DNA from: Anthopleura xanthogrammica
Taxonomy: Eukaryota > Cnidaria > Anthozoa > Actiniaria > Actiniidae
DNA: 64,000 nucleotides
Direction: 5' to 3'
Assembly (NCBI GenBank): GCA_964019055.1
Contig: OZ025212.1
Span: 14,406,891 to 14,470,890, forward strand
The notes beneath the pieces were generated by a model. That model was not told where the DNA came from, searched no databases, and saw only the letters and a program-made list of their open reading frames with translations. Position 1 is the first letter of the stretch, and each line of letters opens with the position of its first letter. Made by a program: the position numbers and the translations under genes. Below, one piece after another: positions 36,310 through 51,953 of the stretch.

Positions 36310-36675
36310 GTTTTTCTCCTTCTTCTTCTCCTTCTCCTCCTTCTTTTTCTTCTTCTTCTTCTTCTCCTTCTTTTTCTTCTTCTCCTTCTTCTTCTTCTTC
36401 TTCTCCTCCTTCTTCTTCTTCTTCTTCTTCTTCTTCTTCTTCTTCTTCTTCTTCTTCTTCTTTCTTCTTCTTCTTCTTCTTCTTCTTCTTCTTCTTCTTC
36501 TTCTTCTTCTTCTTCTTCTTCTTCTTCTTCTTCTTCTTCTTCTTCTTCTTCTTCTTCTTCTTCTTCTTCTTCTTCTTCTTCTTCTTCTTCTTCTTCTTCT
36601 TCTTCTTCTTCTTCTTCTTCTTCTTCTTCTTCTTCTTCTTCTTCTTCTTCTTCTTCTTCTTCTTCATCTTCTTCA
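36310..36675. repeat. (CTT)n polypyrimidine tract
   Basis: About 365 bp of nearly pure CTT/TCC on the plus strand, one of the longest strand-biased tracts in the window. Such mirror-symmetric homopurine-homopyrimidine DNA can adopt triplex structure. It sits in the first intron of the arginine-rich peptide gene, about 200 bp before the coding exon. Long frames through it are artefacts. Confidence 0.97.
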
Positions 36676-36885
36676 TGATCATCACCTTCTTCTTCGAACT
36701 TCTTCTTTTCCTGTTTCCTTTTGTTGTTATTATTTTTTGTTTGTTTTTCTTTTCGGTATCGAAATAAAAAGTATCGAAAAGAAATGGAGCTATAATTTTT
36801 ACGAAAAAAAATATTGATCAAAATTGACTTTATTCCTCATCTTGATCTAGAATTTCGTCTACAAGAACCGAACCTGGTTGTCATC

Positions 36886-38061
36886 ATGAAAAAGAGTATT
36901 ATTTTGGTGCTGGTTTTGGTGTCGTTGTTGGTGCTAAGTCCATCCTCTGTCGATGCTTGGGGTGAGTATCTTAAAAACTCTCTTTTGAGCCTGCGATTTG
37001 CCTGGTCAGCAGAGAAACGTTCCTCGCTGCTGACCAGTAGGACCGCAGGCTTAGCTCATTCTCCGCAAAACTTATTGCGCATGCTTGGAAAATCACGAAA
37101 ATATCGACACTGCCGTTTGAGACCGAAAATCACCGCCTTCTTGCTTCTAAGAAAATAAGACAAAAACATTTTGGGCTAATAAATATTATTACTAGTGAAT
37201 ATTTATTAATTATCTATGTGCCCATATATATCAAAGGTCGACGTCGTCGTAGACGTCAACCAAAAACAACAGCAGCTCCAGCATCTTCAGATGTTAGCAC
37301 ACCAATGAAATCAAGTAAGTTGACTAATTGTGACTACAATATTCGCCTGAATGACCACGAAACAATGGCTCCAAATCGAGGTTGGACTTGATGTGTTCAA
37401 ACATTTACTGTTGGATCTTATCAAGTCCAACCTCGACTTGGAGTTGACAATTGCTACATATGTCCTCTACTTACGCCATGTTCACACTAAGATCGATCGC
37501 CAGCGAATCAATTTTGAGTCAAACTAAAACTATAGTACAGATGTGTTTACATTCAAATTACTTTGGATCGATCTAAATTGATATCAACCGGCTTTGGTGT
37601 TCACATTTAAACACTTTGTAGCGAAATATTTCTCTTTTTTGTTGTTGTTTATTTAATATAATTTTACGCGTACAAGAGGGGAAAAAAAGAAGACGAATCG
37701 ATCGCGAGCGCTCGAGACCGATCTACTTTCTCAACTTTCACATTGCCCATAATACATTTCATTTTGGGGGGGGGGGGGGGGGTAATGGGTTAATGGTAAA
37801 AAGTGTCATGAAATAGCCCGTTTCCGAGTTCTCGCTTGTACGGCATGAGAACGAGTCTCCGTGTGAGCACAGGCAGCCCATGCAATGTTTTTTACTAAGA
37901 CAAAATATGGAAAAAGTAAAAAGTGTGCGAGGGTGTGTATGTTAGCTTCTACGTACTTCCTCATTTTCTCAACCTGATGTAACTACTCTTCATTGTTGAT
38001 CGATGATGATTGTATATTTTGTATTGTAGTTTGGGAAGATATTGCAGAATCGGCTCGCTAG
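36886..38061 (+). CDS. Short secreted arginine-rich peptide, 61 residues, novel
   Basis: Coding exons 36886-36961, 37237-37314 and 38030-38061, with a non-coding exon ending at 36058, a split 3' UTR (donor at 38090, acceptor before 38695) and AATAAA at 38775. All junctions are GT-AG and in phase. The product starts MKKSIILVLVLVSLLVLSPS then SVDAWG, a textbook signal peptide, followed by six consecutive arginines, a Thr/Ala/Pro/Ser-rich linker and the acidic amphipathic end IWEDIAESAR. There is no cysteine. The arginine block next to WG could be a prohormone cleavage site or a cationic antimicrobial or toxin-propeptide-like segment; I recognise no family. The first exon's signal sequence and the complete splice set make the gene credible; its function is unknown. 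Confidence 0.55.
37371..37441. repeat. 71-nt hairpin in an intron of the peptide gene
   Basis: CCAAATCGAGGTTGGACTTG faces CAAGTCCAACCTCGACTTGG, leaving a loop of about 27 bases. Size is within the range of pre-miRNA hairpins, but a small MITE is equally possible. Confidence 0.5.
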
Positions 38062-38218
38062 GCTTTTGGCCTGCCCATTCAACACTACAGGTACAAAAAT
38101 ATTTAAAGATATTGCAATAGATGGGTTAATAACGACAAGTGAAAGTACAGTGATTTAGAGAAAGTATCTAGACTTGCTGAAATGTAATGTTGCATGATAA
38201 CTGGTGATTCTTGATAAA

Positions 38219-38622
38219 TAATGACGATAGTTGATGGTGATGATTGATAATTTTATGATGATGTTCATGCTGATGATTTTGGATGATGATGATGATAATG
38301 ATGATGATGTTGATGATGGTGTTAATGATGATATGATGAAGGTGATGATGATGACGGTGATGATGATGGTGATGATGATGATATGATGGTGATGATGATG
38401 ATGTTACTGATGATGATATGATGAAGGTGATGGTGATGATGATGATGGTGATGATGATGTTGGATGATGATGCTGATGGATGGTGATTGTGATTGTGATG
38501 ATGATGATATGATGATGGTGATGGTGATGATGATGATGGTGATGATGATGTTGGATGATGATGCTGATGGATGGTGATTGTGATGATGATGATATGATGA
38601 TGATGGTGATGATGATGATGTT
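38219..38622. repeat. GAT-rich imperfect microsatellite
   Basis: About 400 bp of GATGAT with GGT and GCT variants, including a duplicated block (TGATGATGATGTTGGATGATG at about 38450 and 38540). Lies in the 3' UTR intron of the peptide gene. Confidence 0.9.
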
Positions 38623-38774
38623 TGAAGACAATATTAGTGAAAGTTAAGTCGCTATTTAAAATATCTTTATTAATTCTTTATCTTTTCCAACAGGGAATCT
38701 TACATCTTGAAGTATTAGTTTAGTTTAAATCCAATGTAAAAACAGTTTTAGTTCACAACCCTGTAGAGTCTTCC

Positions 38775-38780
38775 AATAAA
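38775..38780 (+). terminator. Polyadenylation signal of the peptide gene
   Basis: AATAAA about 80 bases into the last exon, which begins after TTTTCCAACAG at 38694. Confidence 0.5.
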
Positions 38781-38877
38781 AGTCTAGTGATAAAAACTAA
38801 CGCGTTTTTTCTTGTTTACTCTGCACTTCATTTTTCGTCCCTCACCCTACACAACCCCCAAAAGCGATAGACCTCTT

Positions 38878-39063
38878 TACCTTGGGCGTAATGTTTCTCC
38901 ATCTCAGACCACGTGTCATTCCCTAGAGTATCATTTCTTTGTTTAATGGTTGTGCATGAGAAGACACATGAATATGGATACAACTCAAACAAGGAATCTT
39001 ATTCTCAAGATAATAACATGTGGTCTGAAATGGGAAAATGTTATGCCAAAGGTAAAGAGGTTT
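38878..39063. mobile_element. Palindromic MITE, family B copy 3
   Basis: TAGACCTCTTTACCTTGGGC at the left and GCCAAAGGTAAAGAGG at the right, with CACGTGTCATTCCC inside. The right arm has AATAACATGTGG in place of the usual GAATGACACGTGG. Confidence 0.75.
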
Positions 39064-39192
39064 ATGCCGATGCAACTTCAAAGAAAGGAAATTCGAAATC
39101 GTGACAGCGTTTGAGGTGAACTTAGAAATCGTCCAGGCTAGAAATATAACACACTCGTCACGCACGTAAATTAAGGTGCAAATAAAATCAAT

Positions 39193-39497
39193 TAGTATAA
39201 ATACAAAGGTGATTATACAAAATCGCGCGCTCTGATTGGTTTTCTATCTCGGATTATCAGCCGATAATCACCTTTTCGGAAAAAATGGCTGTCGCGCTTT
39301 TAAAAAATAAAATATTTTCACTTTCAATGTTGTTTCCTTCTTTCTTTTTTGAAATAATCACCTTTTTATTTATACTAAAACAATTATTCACCTCAGGCTC
39401 AGTGATTATCGATGAATATTTACCTCGCAGCTCGAAGACTCGCCGCTCGGTAAATATTCATCGATAATCACTTCGCCTTCGGCGAATAATTGCTAAA
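39193..39497. mobile_element. Inverted-repeat element, family E, left of SIDT gene
   Basis: Contains AGTATAAATACAAAGGTGAT, TCGCGCGCTCTGATTGG, GGATTATCAGCCGATAATCA and GATTATCGATGAATATTTACC facing its complement. The same element occurs inverted at 43362-43648, so the pair brackets the SIDT gene. Confidence 0.75.
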
Positions 39498-39849
39498 TAA
39501 AATCATTGTCATCATTGTCATTGTATAATATTCCAGTTGTAGTGGTGGTTCACTCGAAAGTTTATACTACTTAAGCCATCACTACACACTTAATTTATTT
39601 ATTGTTATATTTATAAAAAAAAACTAGTACCATTGTAAATACAAACTAATTTATCTGTATTGTTATTTTTTGTAATATATTTATATGTGTGTAATAAAAG
39701 AACTTGAGCTTGAACTTGTCCGACGTAGTAACTCGGGATTGGTGCAATTTAAAGCAAAGCAACGTTTGATTGCTAAATCATTATGAAGCAGCTTGGAACC
39801 TTCAATCGGACTCCACAAAGACAACATCAAAAAACCATGTATTCAGAGA

Positions 39850-42800
39850 TTATTCACTAATGTACATGACGAGGTAAGCTCCCATGAGCAAGCCAAATGA
39901 AGACAAGATGTGCCACACATCATGATAATCATAAAAGTGCAGCAACACACATTCTTTGTTCTTGTTTCTTGAGATTTCAGGAGGAGCAGTTTTCTCTGAT
40001 GTTGGAATGTACTGGAATACATAGATAGCAACAGACATGATGGCGATCGCAAAGATGATATAGGAACCTTGACAGACCCTGAGGACGATGGTACTGAATG
40101 ACAAATAGTTTGAGCCCTTCGTTGCCTTGTAAGCTTTGATTGTGACTTTCCCGATGCTACTCGCCAAAGCAGCAGTAATGGTACTGAAGAGTAAGAGGTG
40201 GGAGATATCTTTGTATAGGCAAGAAGGGAGAATGACGCAATTGGTTAGCACTGTCAGGGCGAATAAAGCAGCCTTGACCTTGCTTTCAAACGTGTGAAAA
40301 CCATTCTTGATAGAGCTGTGGAAAAGCTTGTTGCAAGACCAGAAGAACGTCAAAATGTACCAGAGGACCATGCCGACACAAAAGATCACGTACACGGACA
40401 GGGGCAAATTCTTTCCATCATCATACTTATCGTACAACGAGCCAAGATAGTTCAGAATGTAAAGAGGAACTATGATGAAAAGAAAGAAATTCGTGTCTTC
40501 AATTGGCCTTGGATCTCCCATCTCTTTCTGGCACTCCTGCTCTGACAACCCATTGAACAACGAAACGACAATCAGTCCAGCGATGACAAACATGAATGCA
40601 CTATCGAACTGGAAAGTCAGTCTTGAAGGGCAGAGATGGTAGGTCAGAGAAAACAATCCTTCGAATATCAAGGCCCAAGCGAACGCGTAACCGATTGAAA
40701 AGCTGTATTTCTTCTTGTATGCTCTAGTGAAAATCGTAAGGATTTTATCCTCATCGTGACAGGTGAACTCAGGTACGGATAATTCTGGGAGGTGGACGTG
40801 AAGGTTGGAGCATATCAGGGTATGCCGAGGTAGCTGTTCCCCTTGTTCAGGTTTTTTGGGAGGCTTCCTGTACTCAGCCACTGCTTTCTTCCGTGCCTGG
40901 ATGTAAAGTTCGGCCTCCATGACCCAGATTGACCAAGCAAGGACAATCCCATGGATCATGTAGGATAGATTACTGATCATTAGGTTAAAGGGAATATCAT
41001 TGACACTGACGCGGTAGCACAAATCGTTGTAGAAGCATTTATCCCTGTTGCCATTGCTAACCATGATAGACCAGTTGACATACACGAACTGAAAAGCACC
41101 AATGATGAGAACGAACCCAACAATGCAGGTGATGTAGGAAAATGTCTTTCTCCCTTTCCCAACCCAATGGTACCTCATGACTGTCAACATTGCTCTTAAG
41201 AGCTGCGTATACGTGCTTGGGGTTTGCACCTCGCGACTTAGCAGGGGTCGTAGCTCGCTGTCTTCAGAATCTCCACAACAACTAAATAACTTGCCGCTCT
41301 GAAAACTCACTGACGCTCCGTTTCCACTTGCGCTTCGGAGAGAAGACCCAGAAGAATTCGAGCTTACCAACGTTAAAGGCTCCTTAAAACATTTGAGAGC
41401 CCAAAAAGATATGATTATTCCTCCAAGAAACGGGACAAAAATGATAAAACAAATGGGCCCGGAGTAATCATAGTCAAACGACAATTCTAGCTTGATGTTA
41501 ACAGGTTTAGGGTCATTTAGATCCTCTGGTAAGACACTTATGAAATATAGCGTTTTAAGGTTGCGAGTACTGAACTTCGGATTCGAAACTTGGGAAAGTG
41601 TGATTCTGCCCTTTTTTGAAAACGATAAAAATATCGATGGCTGTAAGTGGTTGATTATAAATTTGTCGCGCTTTTCTGTTTGGCTACAGTAATGAGATAC
41701 AGTTAAAGTTCCTTTACTATGGGTTTCCGACTGGACAGTAATGTCAAGTTGGGCATCCTTCCCTAATCTTTGCTTTCCAGGCCAAAACTTGAATATTTGT
41801 AACCCACGAAAACTTGTCGTGTTACCCAAAGCCAATTCATTGGTTATGAACTTTATATTCACTTTGAATGTCATGTTTGGCGTTCCTGAAATCATCACAT
41901 ACTTGTTTCCCTTGCCTTGTTCGCTAGTGTTGTCCAGACAGACCCAGGAGTGGCTGCTGGTTTTATTCCTGGTCACTTCCAATCGTGCTATAGATTGTGC
42001 CATCTCAGAATTGAATAGTGCCACTTGGAGAGATCCTTCATAGATAAATTAATAAATGTTAGTAAAACAGATTGTTGTTTACGTTAGGGAACAGTCATTA
42101 TTTGTCTCTTGGTAGGGATCGGACATCATAAAGATTACCTGATCCCCCCCAAGAGGCATTATCGTTTTTACGATTGGTTGCTACTGCACATGAATGATTC
42201 CCTCCCCTCCCCCCTTTGATACCTATCAGAGTTTAGCTGATCGTCCCTCTAGAACTATTTCAACTCCACTCCGACCCCCTTCCCCGGCGATAAATAAACG
42301 ATCCTTCCCCTATTTCTTTATTTTTGTGGGTCCCTTGTAATGCTGGATACTGGGTAGAGACTATAAGTTTTAACAAATAAGTTTTTTAGCATCCATGAAA
42401 CATGACTAATTTCATTCTTAGTTTTTTGATATTTTTGAGAACAAAATCCAGACACTTTCAGAGATTCCGGTTACATTAAACAGAAACTCATTGATCCATG
42501 TCACGCAGTCACGCAATCTACATTCCTTGGATGGTACATAATTTTGGATGTAAAAATATTGCTTCATGCAGCTTTTTATATAGTTATATCCCTATCCTTT
42601 TATAGTACTTGAGATTCTGTTATTTGGGGGGGGGGGGGGGAGGGGATGAGAGGGGGCGAAGATCATAGAGTTTACTCGGTGAGTGAAAGTTTTCGCTAAT
42701 ACTATACATAATATACGCGAGTAAAATTCTTAGATTCTAAGATTTCTTAGAAATTTATTCAATTCTTGGGAAATAAATACAGAAAGATAAAAGCATCTGG

Positions 42801-43119
42801 TTTGAAAACGAAAGAGCAAGCTCGTGACATTGAATATAAATTTTTAGTAGCTTTGATGTTTCCTGACCTTACCTGTGGAATTTTTGATTGCACGGAGGAC
42901 TAAGAAGGATGCATTCGCATCATTTTGGATCTGACAAACAACAGAATTGCCAAAACCCTTGGGAAGATTTCCTTCTATGGTAAAAGATGAACTCGAAGAT
43001 TTGTTTTGACCAGGCAGACTTGGAGTTTGTAGACAATATTCAACCTCAGGAAAGCTTTGAACAGCTTCGGTAAACAACATCGCTACCACAGCAACTTTCA
43101 ACGCTGGAAGAATGTACAT
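39850..43119 (-). CDS. SID1 transmembrane family protein (SIDT), two exons
   Basis: Multi-pass membrane protein of the SID1/SIDT family, linked to dsRNA uptake in nematodes and to lysosomal RNA or cholesterol handling in vertebrates. Exons 43119-42873 and 42035-39850 join in phase (ACAG|GTAAGG donor) to 810 residues. A signal peptide (MYILPALKVAVVAMLFTEAV) is followed by an N-glycosylation-rich extracellular region of about 260 residues and about eleven hydrophobic segments. CREST-type metal-site residues are visible: TYHLCP, QFDSAFMF and, near the C-terminus, YHDVWHILSS. CFYNDLCYRVS also fits the family. The whole membrane region lies on a single 2.2-kb exon, unlike the many-exon vertebrate genes. 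SIDT1 versus SIDT2 cannot be decided. Confidence 0.9.
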
Positions 43120-43361
43120 TTTTGATCGAAGAGATGTTAAAGAAGATACATGTACTATCTCAGTGATCCGCTTTCGTACGAAATTTTCCTCAATCTGGCG
43201 GTATTTCTAGGAAATATTAAGGCGGAACTGTTTACCATGCCATGTGATCAACAGTCAATGAAATAGTTATAAATTTGGTTTCAATTTAGACCAGCCATCA
43301 CGTCATGGGCTTAACTTAGAGCATGTCACGAGTGGTGATCCCTCTTGCTTTAGATGCTAGG

Positions 43362-43648
43362 ATTATTTAGCAGTTATTCGCCGAAGGCGAAGACTCGCCG
43401 CTCGGTAAATATTCATCGATAACCACTGAGCTTGAGGTGAATAATTGTTTTAGTATAAATAAAAAGGTGATTATTTCAAAAAAGAAAGAAGGAAACAACA
43501 TTGAAAGTGAAAATATTTTATTTTTTAAAAGCGCGACGGTCACGCTGACAGCCATTTTGTCCGAAAAGGTGATTATCGGCTGATAATCCGAGATAGAAAA
43601 CCAATCAGAGCGCGCGATTTTGTATAATCACCTTTGTATTTATACTAA
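43362..43648. mobile_element. Inverted-repeat element, family E, right of SIDT gene
   Basis: Reverse-oriented copy of 39193-39497, about 290 bp, with GCCGATAATCACCTTTTCGG and CTATCTCGGATTATCAGCC on the minus strand. Differences from the left copy are few, mostly a short deletion at the inner palindrome. Confidence 0.75.
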
Positions 43649-44142
43649 CCTGTATTAAAAACGATGGCTTGTTTAAGAACTGATTGGTTGATCTAGAGCA
43701 ACTCTAGCACTCAGGCAGTTAGCTGATCCCAGGCAACTGATATCTATTTATATAATAGGCTGATCTTTGCATATACATGTTATCCATCATTTACATCTCA
43801 TTAGCATAAATGAAGCCAAAAAATATACAGAGGTAAACTTAAAGTATCAAACAAACAAAGACTGAATGAATAGAATAGTGTGGTCCAATAATCAAAGAGA
43901 ATTTTCAAAAGAAATTTGAGACCAATAATATCAATATTTTTGTAGATAATTTTTTCAAAAAATTGTACAGGAAGTAATATGTATGGATGGGTATGGTGGA
44001 AGTTCTTGACAGCCAATCATATATTGGGTATATTATATCCATGAATCAAAACAGTACTACATCTCCAGCATATTTATAAATTTTGTCCACTCTATCGCCT
44101 CTGATTGCCTGAGAATACTCAAACAATCTCTAAGATAGTGTG

Positions 44143-44299
44143 CAGGGCTCGAAATAGGAAACAATTATAGCCTGCCTGTCCAGTAAATTTTGCCTGCCTT
44201 TTTATTATTTTTATTTTTTATTTGGCAGTTCACCGTTATTTTTGCCTGCCAAACCTTAAGTTTTGCCTGGCTTTTGGCAGGCCGCTATTTTGAGCCCTG
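44143..44299. mobile_element. Inverted-repeat element with CAGGGCTC ends
   Basis: CAGGGCTCGAAATAGG at the left faces CTATTTTGAGCCCTG at the right, with GCCTGCC words between. The CAGGGCTC/GAGCCCTG termini are of the kind seen in hAT-like MITEs. Confidence 0.6.
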
Positions 44300-46305
44300 G
44301 TGTGTGAACATGACATGATAAAAGTATTATCTGTAGGTTTTTCTGGAGACAATACATTTATCATTAAGTTCATCGTGGAGACTGATATATTTTTGCTTTT
44401 ATACAAAAGCAGAACTACATCCAATTCTTCATCGGATTCCTTAGTTTGCATGATATTGTAAATTATCAAGACCTCCGCTGCTTTATCCATCTCAGCCTAC
44501 GGTTTTGGCAAATGAAACAATGTTCATTTAATTCAGTGTTGCCATGATTTCGTAAATTATCATGACCTAGGCCATTTTATCTGCCTCAGCCAACAGCCTC
44601 AGCAGATATCACAGCCTTGGTATTGATAATTTACAATATCATGCTCAACCTCATCCAATAATTGTTTATTATTATACATTTAACTCACTATCTCAATTCT
44701 GATTGGTCGAGAGCCCTCAGCCAATCCCTGATATCGTGTGAACTCAACATGATAAATGTATTACCTACAGATAAAACATTTATCATGTCGAGTTCACTCA
44801 AGGCCACACTGGAAATGGTAATATGTTTGCTATTTTTTCGAAAGCAGAATTAAATCTTTATTCTTAGTTTACAAAATGTATAATAAAACAATAATTTATT
44901 GAATTCAGTTTACGCATGGTGTCGTAAATTATCAAGAATTCGGCTGATTTATCCCCCCCAGCCTCCAGCTTTGGCAGATAACATGGCCTTGGTCTTGATA
45001 ATTTACAATATGATGCTCAACCTTATCCAATGTTTATTCTTTTGTACTAAATAACAATGATGAAACAATGCAGGATAATAACAGCACTATTTTGTACCAT
45101 TTAGTGCAAAAATAATTTTTTGGTTTGATTTGCCTGGAATAATTTCAGCGTGCAGTTAATAATAACATTGTATAAATTCAAATTATTAACTACTCATTCC
45201 CTTTTTTTTTTTTTTGCATAGTGTCTTTGGCAGAAAAAGATACAGACAAGTTATCAAATTTACATGTAATTCAAGGGTTTAATAAAAAGTAGTTCACTAA
45301 ATAATACTTTTTAAACTTAACACTTAAAGACATTTAACCTCAAAAATATGATTATACTCAAAATATATTTATCGCATTGGCTTATTTTTAAATATTTTTT
45401 ACTGGTGTAGAATACAAAGGCTCAAGAATATGTGACATGTAACCACTTAATAAATATTATCACATCATTATTGAATTTCATATAAAAAAATCAGAATTTT
45501 TGCCTTTGTCAAATGTATCCATGCTCTTCAAAGATTATTTTTTAAAGGTTGAGGATATAAAATGTAAACAAATATAGTGTAATTGTTCCAGCCTGAAAAT
45601 ATCCATCCCCCCTCCCCCTGGTAAGGGAAGGGTTTCATGGAAGCCAGCTGAAATTCCCAAGGTAATGTAGTCCGAGTAGAGTATGTCGTGTATTAATATA
45701 GAAAATATCCAAACCTCCCCCATGGAGAAGGAATGGAATTTCCAAGGGGCAGGGAAGCTCTGTTGTGTAGTTCCAAAAAATATCTATACCTTACTCAAAG
45801 AGAGGAATCAGAATTTCCTAGAAAGTGGATGGTTGACACATTTTGACAATCCACCAGATTACTAGGTTAAAAAACATAGGGTTAGATTTTCAAACAAAAG
45901 ATGGATTTCAAGGACCCAGGAGTTTTCGTTAAATTTTTGCACAAAATCTATCAATTTTTTGGTCAGAGAGTTCTAACCTTCAGTGTCTTCTATGACTTGT
46001 TATTTCTCACTAGTCTCTAAAAAATTAACCTTAGCAGTGATCCCACTGAAGGCATTTCAATCAGCAGCGCTTAAAATAACAGATAGTCACCGGACAATAT
46101 CTGGCCAGAATTAGAAGTTGTCTGGTCAAATCTTTGCATAACATTGACCCAGAAATGAGGTATGACTTAAATAAAACTAACTTGGCTTGTCATTATGATT
46201 GGTAACTGACCACCCATTATTTTTAGTCCTGATCATATTTTTTCCATTTTTCAAAGAGCTAAAATATTTACAAGACAAGGTCTTTATACAAAAATATATA
46301 TACTA

Positions 46306-46460
46306 GTTATACAATGGTTTCAAGTGGCATACCGTGGAATATCCCACGAGTCACTTGTAGTTTCTAGTATACACACGAGCCTTTAGGCGAGTGTGTATAC
46401 AAAGAAAATACAAGTGATGAGTGGGATATCCACGGTATGCCACAAGAAACCATTATACAG
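46306..46460. mobile_element. Palindromic element with TGGTTTC ends
   Basis: AATGGTTTCAAGTGGCATACC at the left faces GGTATGCCACAAGAAACCATT at the right; TATACACACGAGCC faces AGGCGAGTGTGTATA in the centre. Around 155 bp with no coding capacity. Confidence 0.7.
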
Positions 46461-46642
46461 TGTAACCATTTTATCCCACACCATAGAATATACAAATGTG
46501 TATAGATTCAACACACAGCACATGATGGGAAGGAAGAGTGAAATACCGACGAATATACAGCGGCTTTCCTTCCTGCATTCTGATTGCCTGTATTTTCTAT
46601 GGTGTGGGAATGTGTATATAGTATATGAATACCTTTAACCAT

Positions 46643-50738
<4,096 letters not shown>

Positions 50739-50787
50739 TCCAGTAGAAGAGTTTAAGATTGTTCAAACTGAAGCCAAATGTTGTTTA

Positions 50788-50848
50788 CCGCCATCTTGAT
50801 TCGAATCACCCGCGCCTTGGACTACTGCGCAATCGATACTGCGCATCT
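50788..50848 (-). promoter_or_regulatory. Sororin promoter motifs (YY1-like and TGCGCA)
   Basis: On the gene strand CAAGATGGCGG lies at 50798-50788, about 55 bases before the ATG, with GATGCGCAG at about 50847-50839 and a second TGCGCAG near 50830. The arrangement matches that of MRPL4. No TATA box. Confidence 0.5.
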
Positions 50849-50906
50849 CGTTCCGTTCCTCTCTCGGCCGAGATATGAAAAATAGTAAAATAAAGTAAAG
50901 AAATGA

Positions 50907-51143
50907 AAAGAAATAAAACGGAAAGGAAAGAAAAGGAAAGAAAAGAAAAGAAAAGAAAAGAAAAGAAAAGAAAAGAAAAGAAAAGAAAAGAAAAGAAAAG
51001 AAAAGAAAAGAAAAGAAAAGAAAAGAAAAAGACCGAAAAGGAAAGGAAAGGAAAGGAAAGGAAAGGAAAGGAAAGGAAAGGAAAGGAAAGGAAAGGAAAG
51101 GAAAGGAAAGGAAAGGAAAGGAAAGGAAAGGAAAGGAAAGGAA
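50907..51143. repeat. Pentanucleotide arrays (AAAAG)n then (GGAAA)n
   Basis: Two abutting pure arrays, about 100 bp of AAAAG and about 105 bp of GGAAA, separated by AAAAGACCG. They fill part of the space between the divergent sororin and neurexin-like genes. The lysine-rich frame across them is not a gene. Confidence 0.95.
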
Positions 51144-51953
51144 AATAGAACTTAGAAGAGAAGAAAACTGAAAGGGAAAGAGGTATGGGAAGAGGATTAA
51201 TATAAAAACATTATGATCTTTTGATCCAAAAATAGTTATTCCGCTGTAAAATTTTGTCTAGAATTTGCGTCCATTTGCGTGTTTTGTTTAAATGAAAGTA
51301 ACGCAAGGAAGCGATGGTTAACCTATTTTTTTTAGAACGGTATTTTCAAAAACATGCGTATAAAAAAAGTCATTTCTTGCAAAATTAGCATGATATTTAC
51401 AGGAAATTTCTCAATGGACGGCAAAGGAAAAGCCAAGGTGAGAAAACGCAATCGGAAACAGTCCTTATTTGTTTATCCTTTCGCGAATGCCTTCTGCCTT
51501 CAACATGTTCGAACATACACAGTGAACTGTTTATCTGGCGCTTGATTGGCCGACCTATAATTCCCCGTATCGACCCCTAATGGAGATATATATATCATCA
51601 ACTCTAAGGTCAAAACCGGCCCGATAAAAGTTAATGATATATCGTAAAAGTTCTGGATATCATGGCTTGAATTATTCTATCCCATGACTAAGTTTTTACC
51701 CAGCTTTTTATTCTCATATATTTGTAAATATATACACGTTGATCAATATCAAAGGATTTATTTATTTTCTTCAAACAATAGGGTGTTTTCCTCTTGTCTT
51801 TTAACACTTACAGGATAACCCTAACCGGAAACCGGAATCTCATCTCAAATAACTCCTCGACAAACATGTGACCTTGACCAGTTATCAGTCTCTACTTCAA
51901 AGTTTTCTTGCTCGGGAGCTCGAGAAATCGAAGCCAAAGCGACTTCGCCAAAC

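Larger units (their letters stand above)
43649..46642. other. Intergenic region between SIDT and sororin
   Basis: No gene is supported. It holds two inverted-repeat elements (44143-44299 and 46306-46460), a third pair with CCCACACCATAGAA ends (about 46472-46610), and three related stretches near 44340-44640, 44750-45020 sharing TAATTTACAATAT(C/G)ATGCTCAACC and GATAAATGTATTA-type words. Confidence 0.5.

Noticed and set aside
36164..36821. Open frames of up to 217 residues on both strands
   Set aside because: They run through the (CTT)n tract and encode only Leu/Ser/Phe or Glu/Arg/Lys homopolymers.
50903..51148. Lysine/glutamate-rich 81-residue frame
   Set aside because: It is the translated pentanucleotide array.
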